Under the pieces are notes generated by a model that searched no databases, was not told the origin of the DNA, and saw nothing but the letters and a program-made list of their open reading frames with translations. From positions 62,001-126,000 of the forward strand of contig JAQUVX010000003.1 of NCBI GenBank assembly GCA_028693165.1: a DNA stretch of 64,000 bases, read 5' to 3'. Position numbers and translations under genes: made by a program. The DNA comes from Lachnospiraceae bacterium (GTDB lineage: Bacteria; Bacillota; Clostridia; Lachnospirales; Lachnospiraceae). Within the stretch, counting starts at the first letter, position 1; each line of letters begins with the position of its first letter. Of the stretch, positions 27,779 to 37,288 are shown one piece after another.

Positions 27779-29357
27779 GCTGGTACTGGTGGATGACAAA
27801 AAAGATATTGTACAGGGAATAGCCGCCGCTGTGGACTGGGCGTCCATGGAGGTGGAGACGGTGTGCTTTTACAATGGGCGCGATGCCAGGGACTATCTGC
27901 TGGAGGAACAGGCGGATATGGTCATTTCCGATATCCGCATGCCGTTTTTAAGCGGACTGGAGCTGGCTAGGGAGGTTCTGGCAAAATATCCGCAGATCCG
28001 GTTCATTCTGCTGACGGGCTATGATGAATTTTCCTACGCCAGAGATGCGATCCGTCTTGGCATCGTGGAATATTTATCAAAACCGGTCAAAATTGAGGAG
28101 ATCAAGGAGCTGGTCTGCAGGGAAAAAGCCAGAGCCGCGGAGCTTAAACAGCACGCGTTTTCCCAGAAGGATATCCAGCTGCGCTACAACCGGAGTCTGC
28201 CGCTGGTCAAGAGCCGCTGGATTCATAAATTTTTAAAGGGCGACGAGGAATTTGACCGGGAGACCGTGGAAGCAAAACTGCTTGAATTTGGGGTGGATCT
28301 GGACGCAGAACATCTGCTGGCAGTGCTCATGGAGGTGGACAGAGGCCAGGAAACCGATGAGCTGATGCAGTATGCCATGGAAAATATCGGCAAGGAAATT
28401 CTGTTTGCCGAGCATCCCTGTGAGACCTTTTGCATGGAAAACGGGCGTGTGCTGTTTCTGATTTCCTATCCGGCTGCAGTCAATAAAAGCTTTATCTACT
28501 ATCAGCTTTATCAGCCGCTGATGAAAATCCAGTCGGCCTTTTGCGAGTATTTCCGGATGACCATTTCCATTGGAATCGGGGATGTGATCGAGGGCGTGGA
28601 GGGCGTGCGGGAATCGTGCAGGCAGGCGGCGGCCGCTTTGGATTATAAGTTTTACCTGGGAAACAGCAAGATCATCTCGCCCATGGACATACCGCGCGGG
28701 CAGGACGGTCAGAAAAGCGAGTATCCTCATGCGGCGGAGCAGGAGCTTTTAAGCGGGATCAGGGAACACAGCCAGGATGTCGAAGCACGGCTTGAGGCGT
28801 ATTTTCAAGCGCTTCGGACCTTCCAGGGGATTGCACCGGCAAGACTTCAGGAGATTATGATGGAGGTCTTGCTTCAGATCTGCAATCTTTGCAGCAATGA
28901 GGTGGAGTTTCACATGGTGGACGTGCTGGAGGAATTTCGCCATCAGAAAACCCTCGACGATATGCAGCAGTGGCTGCTGAATTTTATCCGCAGTATGACA
29001 GGGCCGTCGGAGGAGGAGGGAAACTCCGATCTCCAGCGCAACATTTTGAAGGTAAAGCTTTACATGGACGAGCATTATACGGAGAATATTACGCTGAAGA
29101 AAATGGCCGACTACGTGTATTTAAGTCCGTCCTACCTGTCATTTTCCTTTAAGGAGATTTTGGGTGTGAATTTCAACGAATATCTGGGCCGGCTGCGGAT
29201 TGAGAAGGCCAAGGAGCTGCTTGGCTCGACCAATTACCGGGTCTATGAGGTCTGCAGTATGGTGGGCTATTCGGACAAAAAATATTTTACGGATTTGTTT
29301 CGGCGCTATACTGGAATGCTGCCAAAGGAATGGGCGAGAAAGGAAAAAGAGGAATGA
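27771..29357 (+). CDS. Response regulator with AraC-type DNA-binding domain, YesN type
   Basis: A 528-residue regulator: an N-terminal receiver domain with the phospho-acceptor D54 in MVISDIRMPF and the conserved K in EYLSKPVKI, a middle helical/GGDEF-like region (about 160-400), and a C-terminal AraC helix-turn-helix pair (ENITLKKMADYVYLSPSYLS; VYEVCSMVGYSDKKYFTDLFRRYTG). It overlaps the kinase gene by eight bases. It likely activates the surrounding transport and glycosidase genes, which is the usual role for YesMN pairs beside CUT1 transporters. Confidence 0.93.
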   Translation: MFKLVLVDDKKDIVQGIAAAVDWASMEVETVCFYNGRDARDYLLEEQADMVISDIRMPFLSGLELAREVLAKYPQIRFILLTGYDEFSYARDAIRLGIVEYLSKPVKIEEIKELVCREKARAAELKQHAFSQKDIQLRYNRSLPLVKSRWIHKFLKGDEEFDRETVEAKLLEFGVDLDAEHLLAVLMEVDRGQETDELMQYAMENIGKEILFAEHPCETFCMENGRVLFLISYPAAVNKSFIYYQLYQPLMKIQSAFCEYFRMTISIGIGDVIEGVEGVRESCRQAAAALDYKFYLGNSKIISPMDIPRGQDGQKSEYPHAAEQELLSGIREHSQDVEARLEAYFQALRTFQGIAPARLQEIMMEVLLQICNLCSNEVEFHMVDVLEEFRHQKTLDDMQQWLLNFIRSMTGPSEEEGNSDLQRNILKVKLYMDEHYTENITLKKMADYVYLSPSYLSFSFKEILGVNFNEYLGRLRIEKAKELLGSTNYRVYEVCSMVGYSDKKYFTDLFRRYTGMLPKEWARKEKEE

Positions 29358-30463
29358 TGTGGGTAGAGGAGATTTTGGAAAAGCTGGATCATAAGCTGGA
29401 GGCAGAGTGCGGACGGATGGGACATAAAATCCCTTACATAGCACAGGACGGACATTATCAGGCGGATATGCGCGATGTGAATCTGTCCTGGTGGACCAAC
29501 GGTTTCTGGGCGGGAATGCTCTGGCAGATGTATCACGCTACGGGCAAGGACTGCTATAAGACGGTTGCGGAATATACGGAAGAGGCGCTGGACGGAGCCC
29601 TGGAGAATTTTGAGGGACTTCATCATGATGTGGGCTTTATGTGGATGCTTTCCGCAGCCGCGGATTATGGACAGACCGGCAATCCGGCGGCACGGCGCAG
29701 AGCGCTCCACGCGGCGACCCTGCTGGCAGGACGCTACAACCCGGATGCGCAGTTTATCCGGGCCTGGAATCAGGACAAGACCGGCTGGATGATCATAGAC
29801 TGTATGATGAATCTTTCGCTGCTGTTCTGGGCGGCCAGAGAGACCGGGGACGTGCGGTTTTCCAAGATTGCCTGTCATCATGCGGACACGGCAGCCAGGG
29901 TGCTGATGCGGGAGGACGGTTCCTGCAATCATATCGCCGTCTTAAATCCGGAAAACGGAGAACTTTTGGAGACACCGGCCGGGCAGGGCTATGCGCCGGG
30001 TTCCTCGTGGTCACGGGGACAGGCCTGGGCGGTTTACGGGTTTGCGCTGGCGTTTCGTAATTCTGGAAATGCGCGGTATCTGGATATTGCCAAGCGGGCG
30101 GCCCATTACTTTATCGCAAATGTGGGGATGACGGGATTTGTATCGCTGGTTGATTTCCGCGCGCCCAAGGAACCGGTGCAGTGGGACACCACGGCGACCG
30201 CCTGCGCCGCCTGCGGTCTTTTGGAGATTGCCGGACTGGTGGAGGAGCCGGAACAGGAGCTGTATGCATTTTACGGAGAGCAGATCCTTCATGCACTTGC
30301 CAAATACCATCTGGATCTGGAACCGGAGCGGGACGGAATTCTGCAAAATGGCACTGCGGCCTATCACAGGGAAGAGGATACGCAGGTGCGGATTATTTAC
30401 GGAGATTACTTTTTCACGGAAGGCATTTTAAGACTGCTGAATCAGCAGATTACAATCTGGTAA
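29354..30463 (+). CDS. GH88 unsaturated uronyl hydrolase
   Basis: A 369-residue (alpha/alpha)6-barrel enzyme that hydrolyses the 4,5-unsaturated uronic acid left at the end of lyase-cut glycosaminoglycan or pectin oligosaccharides (PF07470). Key aspartates are visible: D92 in HHDVGFMW and D149 in WMIIDCMMNLSLLFWA, matching the two catalytic/binding aspartates of Bacillus UGL. Also GSSWSRGQAWAVYGFALA and VQWDTTATACAACGLLEI. No signal peptide, so intracellular. ATG 29354 overlaps the stop of the regulator as ATGA with GGAAAAAGAGG upstream; the next codon, ATG 29357, is equally possible. Whether the substrate is chondroitin-, hyaluronan-, heparin- or pectin-like cannot be told. Confidence 0.9.
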   Translation: MMWVEEILEKLDHKLEAECGRMGHKIPYIAQDGHYQADMRDVNLSWWTNGFWAGMLWQMYHATGKDCYKTVAEYTEEALDGALENFEGLHHDVGFMWMLSAAADYGQTGNPAARRRALHAATLLAGRYNPDAQFIRAWNQDKTGWMIIDCMMNLSLLFWAARETGDVRFSKIACHHADTAARVLMREDGSCNHIAVLNPENGELLETPAGQGYAPGSSWSRGQAWAVYGFALAFRNSGNARYLDIAKRAAHYFIANVGMTGFVSLVDFRAPKEPVQWDTTATACAACGLLEIAGLVEEPEQELYAFYGEQILHALAKYHLDLEPERDGILQNGTAAYHREEDTQVRIIYGDYFFTEGILRLLNQQITIW

Positions 30464-30483
30464 AGACGGAGGTTTCAGGAGCA

Positions 30484-33400
30484 ATGGTCAATCAGTTGCA
30501 GTTATTTGAAAAGAGAAGGGAATTTTTGGTATGTGTGGATTCGGATGGGTGTGCCATGGATACCATGGATGTGAAGCATGAGACCTGTTTTGGACCGCGG
30601 ATGATTGAACTTTGGGGGCTGGAGGCACACCGGAAGGAGATTCAGGCTTATTGGAACGAGGTGAATCTCTATTGCATGACACGCGGGATCAACCGGTTTC
30701 TGGGACTTTCTCTGGTGTTGCAGGATGTGGAGAAGCAGTACCCGGACAGCCCGGTGGGTGATCTGACTGCGTTTCAGGCCTGGGTGGAGAGCGGAAAACC
30801 TCTGTCGGAACGTTCGCTCGCGGAGGAAATCCGGCGGGTGAGCGAAGAGACGGCTGCGGGGGACACCGTGCTTGAGCGGGCGCTCCTCTGGTCGCAGCAG
30901 GTAAACAGCTCCATTGCAAAACTGCCAAAAGAGGCGGGGAAGGCATTTGCCGGAGTGCGGGAGGTGCTGGAACGGATACATCAATACGCAGACACAGCGG
31001 TGGTTTCCTCTGCCAATCAGCTGGCCGTGGAGGAGGAATGGACCCGCTGCGGGCTGATCGGTCATATTGACGGCCTGTTTACCCAGGATGCGGGAAGCAA
31101 AAAGCATTGCATCGAAGAGCTTGCAAAGCTTGGCTACAAACCGGAACACATCTTGATGGTCGGGGATGCACCGGGCGATCTGGAAGCGGCCAGGGCAAAC
31201 AATGTGCTGTTTTATCCGATCCGGGTGCGGAAGGAGAAGGAGAGCTGGGAAAGGCTTGGCAGGGAAGGGCTGGAAACATTTCTGCATGACACCTATGCCG
31301 GGGCGTATCAGCAGGATCAGATTCAGGCCTTCCAGAAAAATCTTTCCGGGAAACAGGAACAGATCGGCGTGCCGCTGGAAGGGTTTGATGCGATCTGCCG
31401 GAGAGCGGCAGCCGAGGGGGCCGTGCTGCTCCAGAATCAGGATCAGGTGCTGCCGCTTCCTGCCGGAGCCCGGGTTTCCATCTTTGGCCGGGCGCAGATC
31501 GATTATTATAAGACAGGCACCGGTTCGGGCGGATCGGTCAATGTGCCTTATACCGTCAACATTCTGGAAGGAATGCGGGAGCAGAAGGCAGTGGAGGTAA
31601 ACGAGGAGCTGGCGGGAATTTACGAAGACTGGCTGGAGGCGCACCCCCACGATAACGGCGGTGGCGGCTGGGCCAGCGAACCGCTCTGCCAGGAGGAGAT
31701 GCCGGTAACGCAGGCGATGGCTGCCCAGGCGCGCGCCTGCTCGGATGTGGCGGTTCTGGTGATCGGAAGAACGGCGGGAGAATCGCAGGACTGCCAGGAC
31801 ACGCCGGGAAGTCTGCTTCTGACGGAAACCGAAATCACCATGCTCCAGACGGTGTGTGAGTATTTTGAGAAGACGGTGGTGCTGCTCAATGTTCCCGGAA
31901 TCATGGATATGGAATGGCTGGAAACACTGCCGTGCCGGTACCCGGTAAAGAGTGTTCTCTATGTGTGGCAGGGGGGCATGATGGGCGGTGCGGCAGTGGC
32001 CGATCTGCTGAATGGAAGCTGCCTGCCGTCTGGAAAGCTTACGGACACGATCGCCAGATCTCTGGCAGATTATCCTTCGGAGGCCAACTACGGGGATGCG
32101 GTACAAAATCGTTATCAGGAAGACATCTATGTGGGCTACCGGTATTTTGAAACCTTTTGCCCGGAGACAGTGCGGTATCCGTTTGGATACGGTCTGACCT
32201 ACACGGATTTTTCGGTGATGCCGGTGGGTGGTGTGGTAAAACATGACGGTGCGGAGTTTGTGTTTACCGTGGCAGTAAAAAATACAGGAGCGCTTTATGC
32301 GGGCCGGGAGGTGGTTCAGCTTTATGTGGAGGCACCGCAGGGAGCGCTGGGAAAACCGGTGAGAAGTCTGGTGGGATTTGCAAAGACCCGTCAGCTGCTG
32401 CCGGGAGAGGAACAAACACTGGCGATCACGGTACTTCAAAAGGACATGGCATCCTACGATGACAGCGGCGTGACGGGGCATCCCTTTGCGTGGGTTCTGG
32501 AAGCAGGAGCGTATCATTTTTATGTGGGAACCGATGTGAGAAACGGACAGCCGGTGCCAGTGGACGGTAAGGCGGCCTTTACGCTTGATGAGACGGTGGT
32601 TCTGGAACAGCTGGAATCAGCGATGGCACCGTCGGTGGCCTTTACGAGAATGCGGCCGGGGACTGCGAGTCGGTCGGCTGCGGGAAGGGAGGTCTATCAG
32701 CCGGTCTATGAGGAGGTTCCGCAGCGCGGGTATGATCTGGAGGCGCGGATTCGGGAACGTCTGCCAAAAGCACTCCCACAGACAGGCAGCCGCGGGATCC
32801 GTCTGAGAGATGTGGCGGGCAAAACGGCCACGATGGAGGCGTTTGTGGCGCAGTTTACCACAGAAGAGCTGGCTACGCTGGTCCGTGGGGAGGGCATGGG
32901 CAATCCCAGGGTTACCCCGGGGACGGCTTCTGCATTCGGCGGTGTGGGGGACAGCCTTTTAAATTATGGCCTTCCCATGGCCTGTACCTCTGACGGCCCC
33001 TCCGGCATTCGGATGGAGGGAGGCGCAAAGGCGACGCTGATGCCCACGGGAACCCTGCTTGCCTGCACCTGGGATCGGGAGCTGGTGGAAGAACTGTACC
33101 GGTATGAGGGCAGAGAACTCAAGCGCAACCAGATTGATCTGCTGCTGGGACCGGGCATGAACCTGCACCGGAATCCGCGAAACGGCCGCAATTATGAGTA
33201 TTATTCGGAAGATCCGTTCCTGACCGGAAGCATGGCGGGTGCGGTGATCCGCGGGATCCAGTCCCAGGGAACCTACGGGGTGCCGAAGCATTTGTTGTGC
33301 AATAATCAGGAAAAGGAGCGCTCCTTTGTGGATGCCGTGGTTTCGGAGCGTGCATTGCGGGAATTATATTTAAAAGGCTTTGAGATGGTCGTTCGGCGGG

Positions 33401-34137
33401 ATGGAGCAAAGGCAGTCATGACCTCCTACAATCCGGTCAACGGCTACTGGTCCGCATCCAATTACGATCTGAATACGACAGTGCTGCGAAAGCAATGGAA
33501 TTTTGACGGAATCGTCATGACCGACTGGTGGGCGAAGATGAATGATGTGGTGGAGAAGGGCGAGGCCGTACGGACCACCCTGCGCAACATGGTGCGTTCG
33601 CAGAATGATCTCTACATGGTGGTCAGCAATGGCGGGGCCGAGATCAATGCTTCCGGCGACGATCTTCTGGAAGCCGTGCAGCAGGGAAGGCTGACCGTTG
33701 GCGAGCTGCAGCGCTGTGCCTGCAATATCTGCCGATTCCTGATCACGACACCGGTGTTTCAGAGCGGCCGTGATTTTTCAACGGAGATAAAACAGATCAG
33801 CGCAAAAACGTGGCCATGCGAAGTGAAAGCGGAAGACGGTCAGGAATCGGTCGCTGTCTGTATGAACGAACCGGTTTATGTGAAGATAGCGGAGACAGGC
33901 ACCTATCACGTACTGGCAAGCTTCATGTCCGAGGAGTCCAAGATGGCCCAGACGACCTCCAGCATCCTGTTGAACGGAGAACAGCTGAGCATCTTCCAGG
34001 CCAACGGAACCAAGGGCGAGTGGGTCGTGCAAAAGGTAATCAAAGCCACCATCGAGGCAGGAATCTATGAACTCGAGGTGCGCATGCTGAAACCGGGGAC
34101 GGTGGTGCGGTGGCTGAAATTTGTGAAGGTGGAATAA
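30484..34137 (+). CDS. HAD phosphatase fused to a domain-permuted GH3 glycosidase
   Basis: A 1217-residue intracellular fusion in one uninterrupted frame. Residues 1 to about 290 are a HAD hydrolase with all four motifs: DSDG (D19, D21), VVSSAN, the lysine in GSKKH and GDAPGD (D228, D232). Residues about 300-1090 are a GH3 enzyme in swapped order: the C-type domain first (RRAAAEGAVLLQNQDQVLPL), then an Fn3-like domain (VAVKNTGALYAGREVVQLYVE), then the catalytic barrel (DGPSGIRM; LGPGMNLHRNPRNGRNYEYY) with nucleophile D1014 in VMTDWW. The last ~100 residues look like a carbohydrate-binding beta sandwich. Start ATG 30484 has CAGGAG upstream; the frame runs further upstream but only as a shadow of the GH88 gene. 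Probable role: beta-glycosidase plus phosphatase acting on the same imported sugar; substrate unknown. Confidence 0.85.
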   Translation: MVNQLQLFEKRREFLVCVDSDGCAMDTMDVKHETCFGPRMIELWGLEAHRKEIQAYWNEVNLYCMTRGINRFLGLSLVLQDVEKQYPDSPVGDLTAFQAWVESGKPLSERSLAEEIRRVSEETAAGDTVLERALLWSQQVNSSIAKLPKEAGKAFAGVREVLERIHQYADTAVVSSANQLAVEEEWTRCGLIGHIDGLFTQDAGSKKHCIEELAKLGYKPEHILMVGDAPGDLEAARANNVLFYPIRVRKEKESWERLGREGLETFLHDTYAGAYQQDQIQAFQKNLSGKQEQIGVPLEGFDAICRRAAAEGAVLLQNQDQVLPLPAGARVSIFGRAQIDYYKTGTGSGGSVNVPYTVNILEGMREQKAVEVNEELAGIYEDWLEAHPHDNGGGGWASEPLCQEEMPVTQAMAAQARACSDVAVLVIGRTAGESQDCQDTPGSLLLTETEITMLQTVCEYFEKTVVLLNVPGIMDMEWLETLPCRYPVKSVLYVWQGGMMGGAAVADLLNGSCLPSGKLTDTIARSLADYPSEANYGDAVQNRYQEDIYVGYRYFETFCPETVRYPFGYGLTYTDFSVMPVGGVVKHDGAEFVFTVAVKNTGALYAGREVVQLYVEAPQGALGKPVRSLVGFAKTRQLLPGEEQTLAITVLQKDMASYDDSGVTGHPFAWVLEAGAYHFYVGTDVRNGQPVPVDGKAAFTLDETVVLEQLESAMAPSVAFTRMRPGTASRSAAGREVYQPVYEEVPQRGYDLEARIRERLPKALPQTGSRGIRLRDVAGKTATMEAFVAQFTTEELATLVRGEGMGNPRVTPGTASAFGGVGDSLLNYGLPMACTSDGPSGIRMEGGAKATLMPTGTLLACTWDRELVEELYRYEGRELKRNQIDLLLGPGMNLHRNPRNGRNYEYYSEDPFLTGSMAGAVIRGIQSQGTYGVPKHLLCNNQEKERSFVDAVVSERALRELYLKGFEMVVRRDGAKAVMTSYNPVNGYWSASNYDLNTTVLRKQWNFDGIVMTDWWAKMNDVVEKGEAVRTTLRNMVRSQNDLYMVVSNGGAEINASGDDLLEAVQQGRLTVGELQRCACNICRFLITTPVFQSGRDFSTEIKQISAKTWPCEVKAEDGQESVAVCMNEPVYVKIAETGTYHVLASFMSEESKMAQTTSSILLNGEQLSIFQANGTKGEWVVQKVIKATIEAGIYELEVRMLKPGTVVRWLKFVKVE

Positions 34138-34209
34138 ATTGTGCCTTTAAGCCAATCGGATGCGATTCATAGGGACAGCAATGCTTCTGTAATTATAAAT
34201 GAAATAAAG

Positions 34210-34254
34210 AAAGAACCCTGGAAAATCGAATCATGTTTTCCGGGTTCTTTTTTT
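34210..34254 (+). terminator. Terminator of the carbohydrate locus
   Basis: AGAACCCTGGAAAA pairs with TTTTCCGGGTTCT around a short loop, followed by seven T. It marks the end of the locus before the TRAP operon. Confidence 0.9.
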
Positions 34255-34341
34255 GCCCATACAGGTTTTATGCTCATACATGATTTTTCTTCCTCCGGGC
34301 CATACTAGAGCAATGGAGTGTGACATAAGGAGGAAACAGGG

Positions 34342-35460
34342 ATGTGGAAACGAAAAAATTATTCGATGGAAGCGGCCGGCTGCTGGCTGCTTACGGTCTG
34401 TCTGCTGCTTGCGGTCTGCCTGTTCTCGGCGGCTACGCTGAGCGGTTGTGCCAGCGCGACTGGGGGAAAACGGATTGTGCGGATCTCTCATGGACAGTCG
34501 GAGGAGCACCCGGAGCATATCGGCCTGCTGGCTTTTAAAAATTATGTGGAAGAACGATTGGGCGACCGCTATGAGGTTCAGATTTATCCCAATGAGATTC
34601 TGGGAGCGGCACAGAAGGCGATTGAACTGACGCAAACCGGAGCCATTGATTTCGTGGTGGCGGGAACGGCGAATCTGGAGACCTTTGACAAAACCTACGA
34701 GATCTTCAGCATGCCGTATCTGTTTCGCTCAGAAGAAATCTATCAGAATTTCATGAACAATCGGGAATATATGGAAACCATCTACACTTCCACCGATGAA
34801 TCTGGTCTGGAGGTGCTGACCTGGTACAATGCCGGGACGCGAAATTTCTATGCCAAGAAGCCGATTCGCACACCGGAGGACCTGCGCGGGCTGAAGATCC
34901 GCGTGCAGCAGAGCCCGGCCAGCGTTAACATGGTCAAAACCTTCGGCGCGGCTGCTTCCCCCATGGGGTTTGGTGAGGTGTATACGGCGATTCAGCAGGG
35001 TGTCATCGATGGGGCGGAAAATAATGAGCTGGCGCTGACCAACAACAAGCACGGTGAGGTGGCAAAATATTTCAGCTACGACATGCATCAGATGGTACCG
35101 GATATGCTGATTGGCAATCTCCGCTTTTTGCAGGGACTGAGTGCGGAAGAATTTGCAGTCTTTCGCGATGCGGCAATCCTATCGACGCAGGTGGAGATGG
35201 AGGCGTGGGAACAGGGGGTGGAGGCGGCAAAGCAGACGGCAGCACGCGATATGGGGGTGGAGTTCATCCAGGTAGACGTGACGCAATTTCAGGATAAAGT
35301 GCGCGGACTACAGGCAGAGATGGTCGAGAAGAATCCAAAGATCGGCGCAATCTATGAGCGGGCTCAGAGTGCCAACCAGAGCGCGAACCAGAGCGCCCCG
35401 GAAACCGATCCGGAGCCCCATTCATCGATCGCCCCTGCGGAAGGAGGGAAGACATCATGA
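34342..35460 (+). CDS. dctP: TRAP transporter solute-binding lipoprotein (DctP)
   Basis: A 372-residue DctP-family protein. The signal peptide ends in the lipobox LSGC (C36); the mature part starts IVRISHGQSEEHPEHIGLLAF and holds the family stretches PNEILGAAQKAIELTQTGAIDFV and LRGLKIRVQQSP, whose arginine binds the ligand carboxylate, and GFGEVYTAIQQGVIDGAENN. The ligand is an organic acid, plausibly a uronate, judging by the upstream uronate locus. AAGGAGG precedes ATG 34342. The C-terminus has a low-complexity S/N/Q/P tail. Confidence 0.92.
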   Translation: MWKRKNYSMEAAGCWLLTVCLLLAVCLFSAATLSGCASATGGKRIVRISHGQSEEHPEHIGLLAFKNYVEERLGDRYEVQIYPNEILGAAQKAIELTQTGAIDFVVAGTANLETFDKTYEIFSMPYLFRSEEIYQNFMNNREYMETIYTSTDESGLEVLTWYNAGTRNFYAKKPIRTPEDLRGLKIRVQQSPASVNMVKTFGAAASPMGFGEVYTAIQQGVIDGAENNELALTNNKHGEVAKYFSYDMHQMVPDMLIGNLRFLQGLSAEEFAVFRDAAILSTQVEMEAWEQGVEAAKQTAARDMGVEFIQVDVTQFQDKVRGLQAEMVEKNPKIGAIYERAQSANQSANQSAPETDPEPHSSIAPAEGGKTS

Positions 35461-35975
35461 AATTACTGCATACAATTCGGGATACGCTGCTTGGCATCAT
35501 TGGCGGGGCCGCGGTGATCCTCCTTGCGTTCATGACCGTGGTGGGAACCTGGCAGATCGTGTCCCGCTATGTGTTCAACCGCCCAAGCACCGTGTCAGAG
35601 GAGCTTCTGACCTATTCCTTTGCGTGGATGGCTCTGCTTTCTTCTGCCTATGTCTTTGGGAAGCGCGATCATATGCGGATGGGATTTTTGGCCGATAAGG
35701 CAGGGGAGCGCGCGCGACGATTTCTGGGAGTTGCGGCGGATGTCTGTGCGTTCGCCTTTGCTGCGGTGGTCATGGTTTATGGCGGCGTGGAGATCACGCG
35801 GCTTACTATGACGCAGGTGACAGCCTCTCTGCAGATTCCCATGGGTTATATTTATGTGATCCTGCCTGCGGCGGGCTTTTTGATTATGTTTTTCAGCCTG
35901 GTCAATGCCTGTGATGTGCTGACAGGAGCTTACAGTGGAATCTGGCGGGACGGGAAGGAGGCTGAGAAAGCATGA
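35457..35975 (+). CDS. dctQ: TRAP transporter small permease (DctQ)
   Basis: A 172-residue protein with four membrane segments and the DctQ features RYVFNRPSTVSEELLTYSFAW and KRDHMRMGF. It overlaps dctP by four bases (ATGA) and dctM likewise, so all three subunits are translated together. AAGGAGGG lies upstream. Confidence 0.92.
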   Translation: MKLLHTIRDTLLGIIGGAAVILLAFMTVVGTWQIVSRYVFNRPSTVSEELLTYSFAWMALLSSAYVFGKRDHMRMGFLADKAGERARRFLGVAADVCAFAFAAVVMVYGGVEITRLTMTQVTASLQIPMGYIYVILPAAGFLIMFFSLVNACDVLTGAYSGIWRDGKEAEKA

Positions 35976-37279
35976 GTATTGCATTGATGTCTGGAATAAT
36001 CATTTTTATCGTACTTCTGATCCTGCTGCTGGCGGGAGTGCCGATTGCGGTATCTCTGGGAATTTCCTCCATTCTGGCGATTCTGCCGACGCTTGATCGG
36101 GCGGCGGCCGTCGTGACCGGTGCACAGCGGATTTTTTCCGGGATTTCGGTATTCAGTCTGCTGGCGATTCCTTTTTTCATTCTTGCAGGCAATATTATGA
36201 ATCGGGGCGGTATCGCCGTCCGCCTGATCAATCTGGCGAAACTGGCGACCGGGCGGATTCCCGGCGCGCTGGCTCACACCAATGCAGTGGCGAATATGCT
36301 CTTTGGCTCCATCTCCGGTTCCGGCACCGCGGCGGCCTCTGCGATGGGTTCCATCATCGGTCCGATCGAGGAGGCAGAAGGGTACGACCGGGAATTCTCT
36401 GCTTCTGCCAACATTGCGACCGCGCCGACGGGGCTTTTGATTCCGCCGAGCAACGTGATGATCACCTATTCGCTGGTCAGCGGAGGAACCTCGGTGGCGG
36501 CGCTGTTTATGGGCGGCTATATCCCGGGATTTCTGTGGGGACTGGCCTGTATGGTCGTCATCTATTTCTTTGCGCGTCAGAGGGGATATCGGAGCACGAA
36601 GACATTTGAGGGAAAAGAAAAGTGGAAGGTGGTACTGGATGCGATCCCCAGCCTGCTACTGATCGTGGTAGTGATCGGAGGAATTGTCGGCGGTATTTTT
36701 ACGGCGACGGAAGGATCGGTGGTGGCGGTGGTTTATACGCTGATTCTGTCACTGTTTTTCTATCGGACCATCCGCGTTCGGGAACTGCCGGATATTTTTC
36801 TGGGAAGTGCCGAGATGACCGGCATCATCATCTTTCTGATCGGCGTTTCCAGCATCATGTCCTGGGTCATGGCATTTACCGGAATTCCCAATCTGGTGGC
36901 AAATACACTGCTTGGAGTCAGCAACAGCCGAATCGTCATTTTTTTGATCATCAATGTGATCCTGCTGGTGGTGGGAACGTTCATGGATATGACTCCGGCG
37001 ACACTGATCTTTACGCCGATCTTTCTTCCAATCTGTCAGAAGCTCGGTATGCACACGGTGCATTTCGGGATCATGATGATTTTTAATCTCTGTATCGGAA
37101 CCATTACACCGCCCGTGGGCACGACGCTGTTTGTGGGGGTAAAAGTAGGAAAGACCACCATTGAGAAGGTGGTCCGTCCGCTGCTATGGTATTTTTTTGC
37201 AATCTTTCTGGTGCTGTTGCTTGTGACTTATGTGCCGGGGCTGTCGCTGTGGCTGCCGGGATTGTTTGGTTATATTTAA
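35972..37279 (+). CDS. dctM: TRAP transporter large permease (DctM)
   Basis: A 435-residue protein with about twelve membrane segments, the ion-coupled translocating subunit. Typical stretches: IPFFILAGNIMNRGGIAVRLI, FGSISGSGTAAASAMGSIIGP, ATAPTGLLIPPSNVMITYSL and GTFMDMTPATLIFTPIF. It is convergent with the threonine aldolase gene, with only nine bases between the stops and no obvious terminator. Confidence 0.95.
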   Translation: MSIALMSGIIIFIVLLILLLAGVPIAVSLGISSILAILPTLDRAAAVVTGAQRIFSGISVFSLLAIPFFILAGNIMNRGGIAVRLINLAKLATGRIPGALAHTNAVANMLFGSISGSGTAAASAMGSIIGPIEEAEGYDREFSASANIATAPTGLLIPPSNVMITYSLVSGGTSVAALFMGGYIPGFLWGLACMVVIYFFARQRGYRSTKTFEGKEKWKVVLDAIPSLLLIVVVIGGIVGGIFTATEGSVVAVVYTLILSLFFYRTIRVRELPDIFLGSAEMTGIIIFLIGVSSIMSWVMAFTGIPNLVANTLLGVSNSRIVIFLIINVILLVVGTFMDMTPATLIFTPIFLPICQKLGMHTVHFGIMMIFNLCIGTITPPVGTTLFVGVKVGKTTIEKVVRPLLWYFFAIFLVLLLVTYVPGLSLWLPGLFGYI

Positions 37280-37288
37280 GCCAGGGCT

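Noticed and set aside
30463-30484. Possibility that HAD and GH3 are separate genes split by a frameshift
   Set aside because: The frame is continuous from 30484 to 34137 with no stop, and no start with a ribosome site was seen at the domain junction.
30502-32517. A 671-codon open frame on the minus strand inside the HAD-GH3 gene
   Set aside because: It is the mirror of a GC-biased coding strand, has no ribosome site and has a composition rich in H, R, P and Q typical of antisense shadows.
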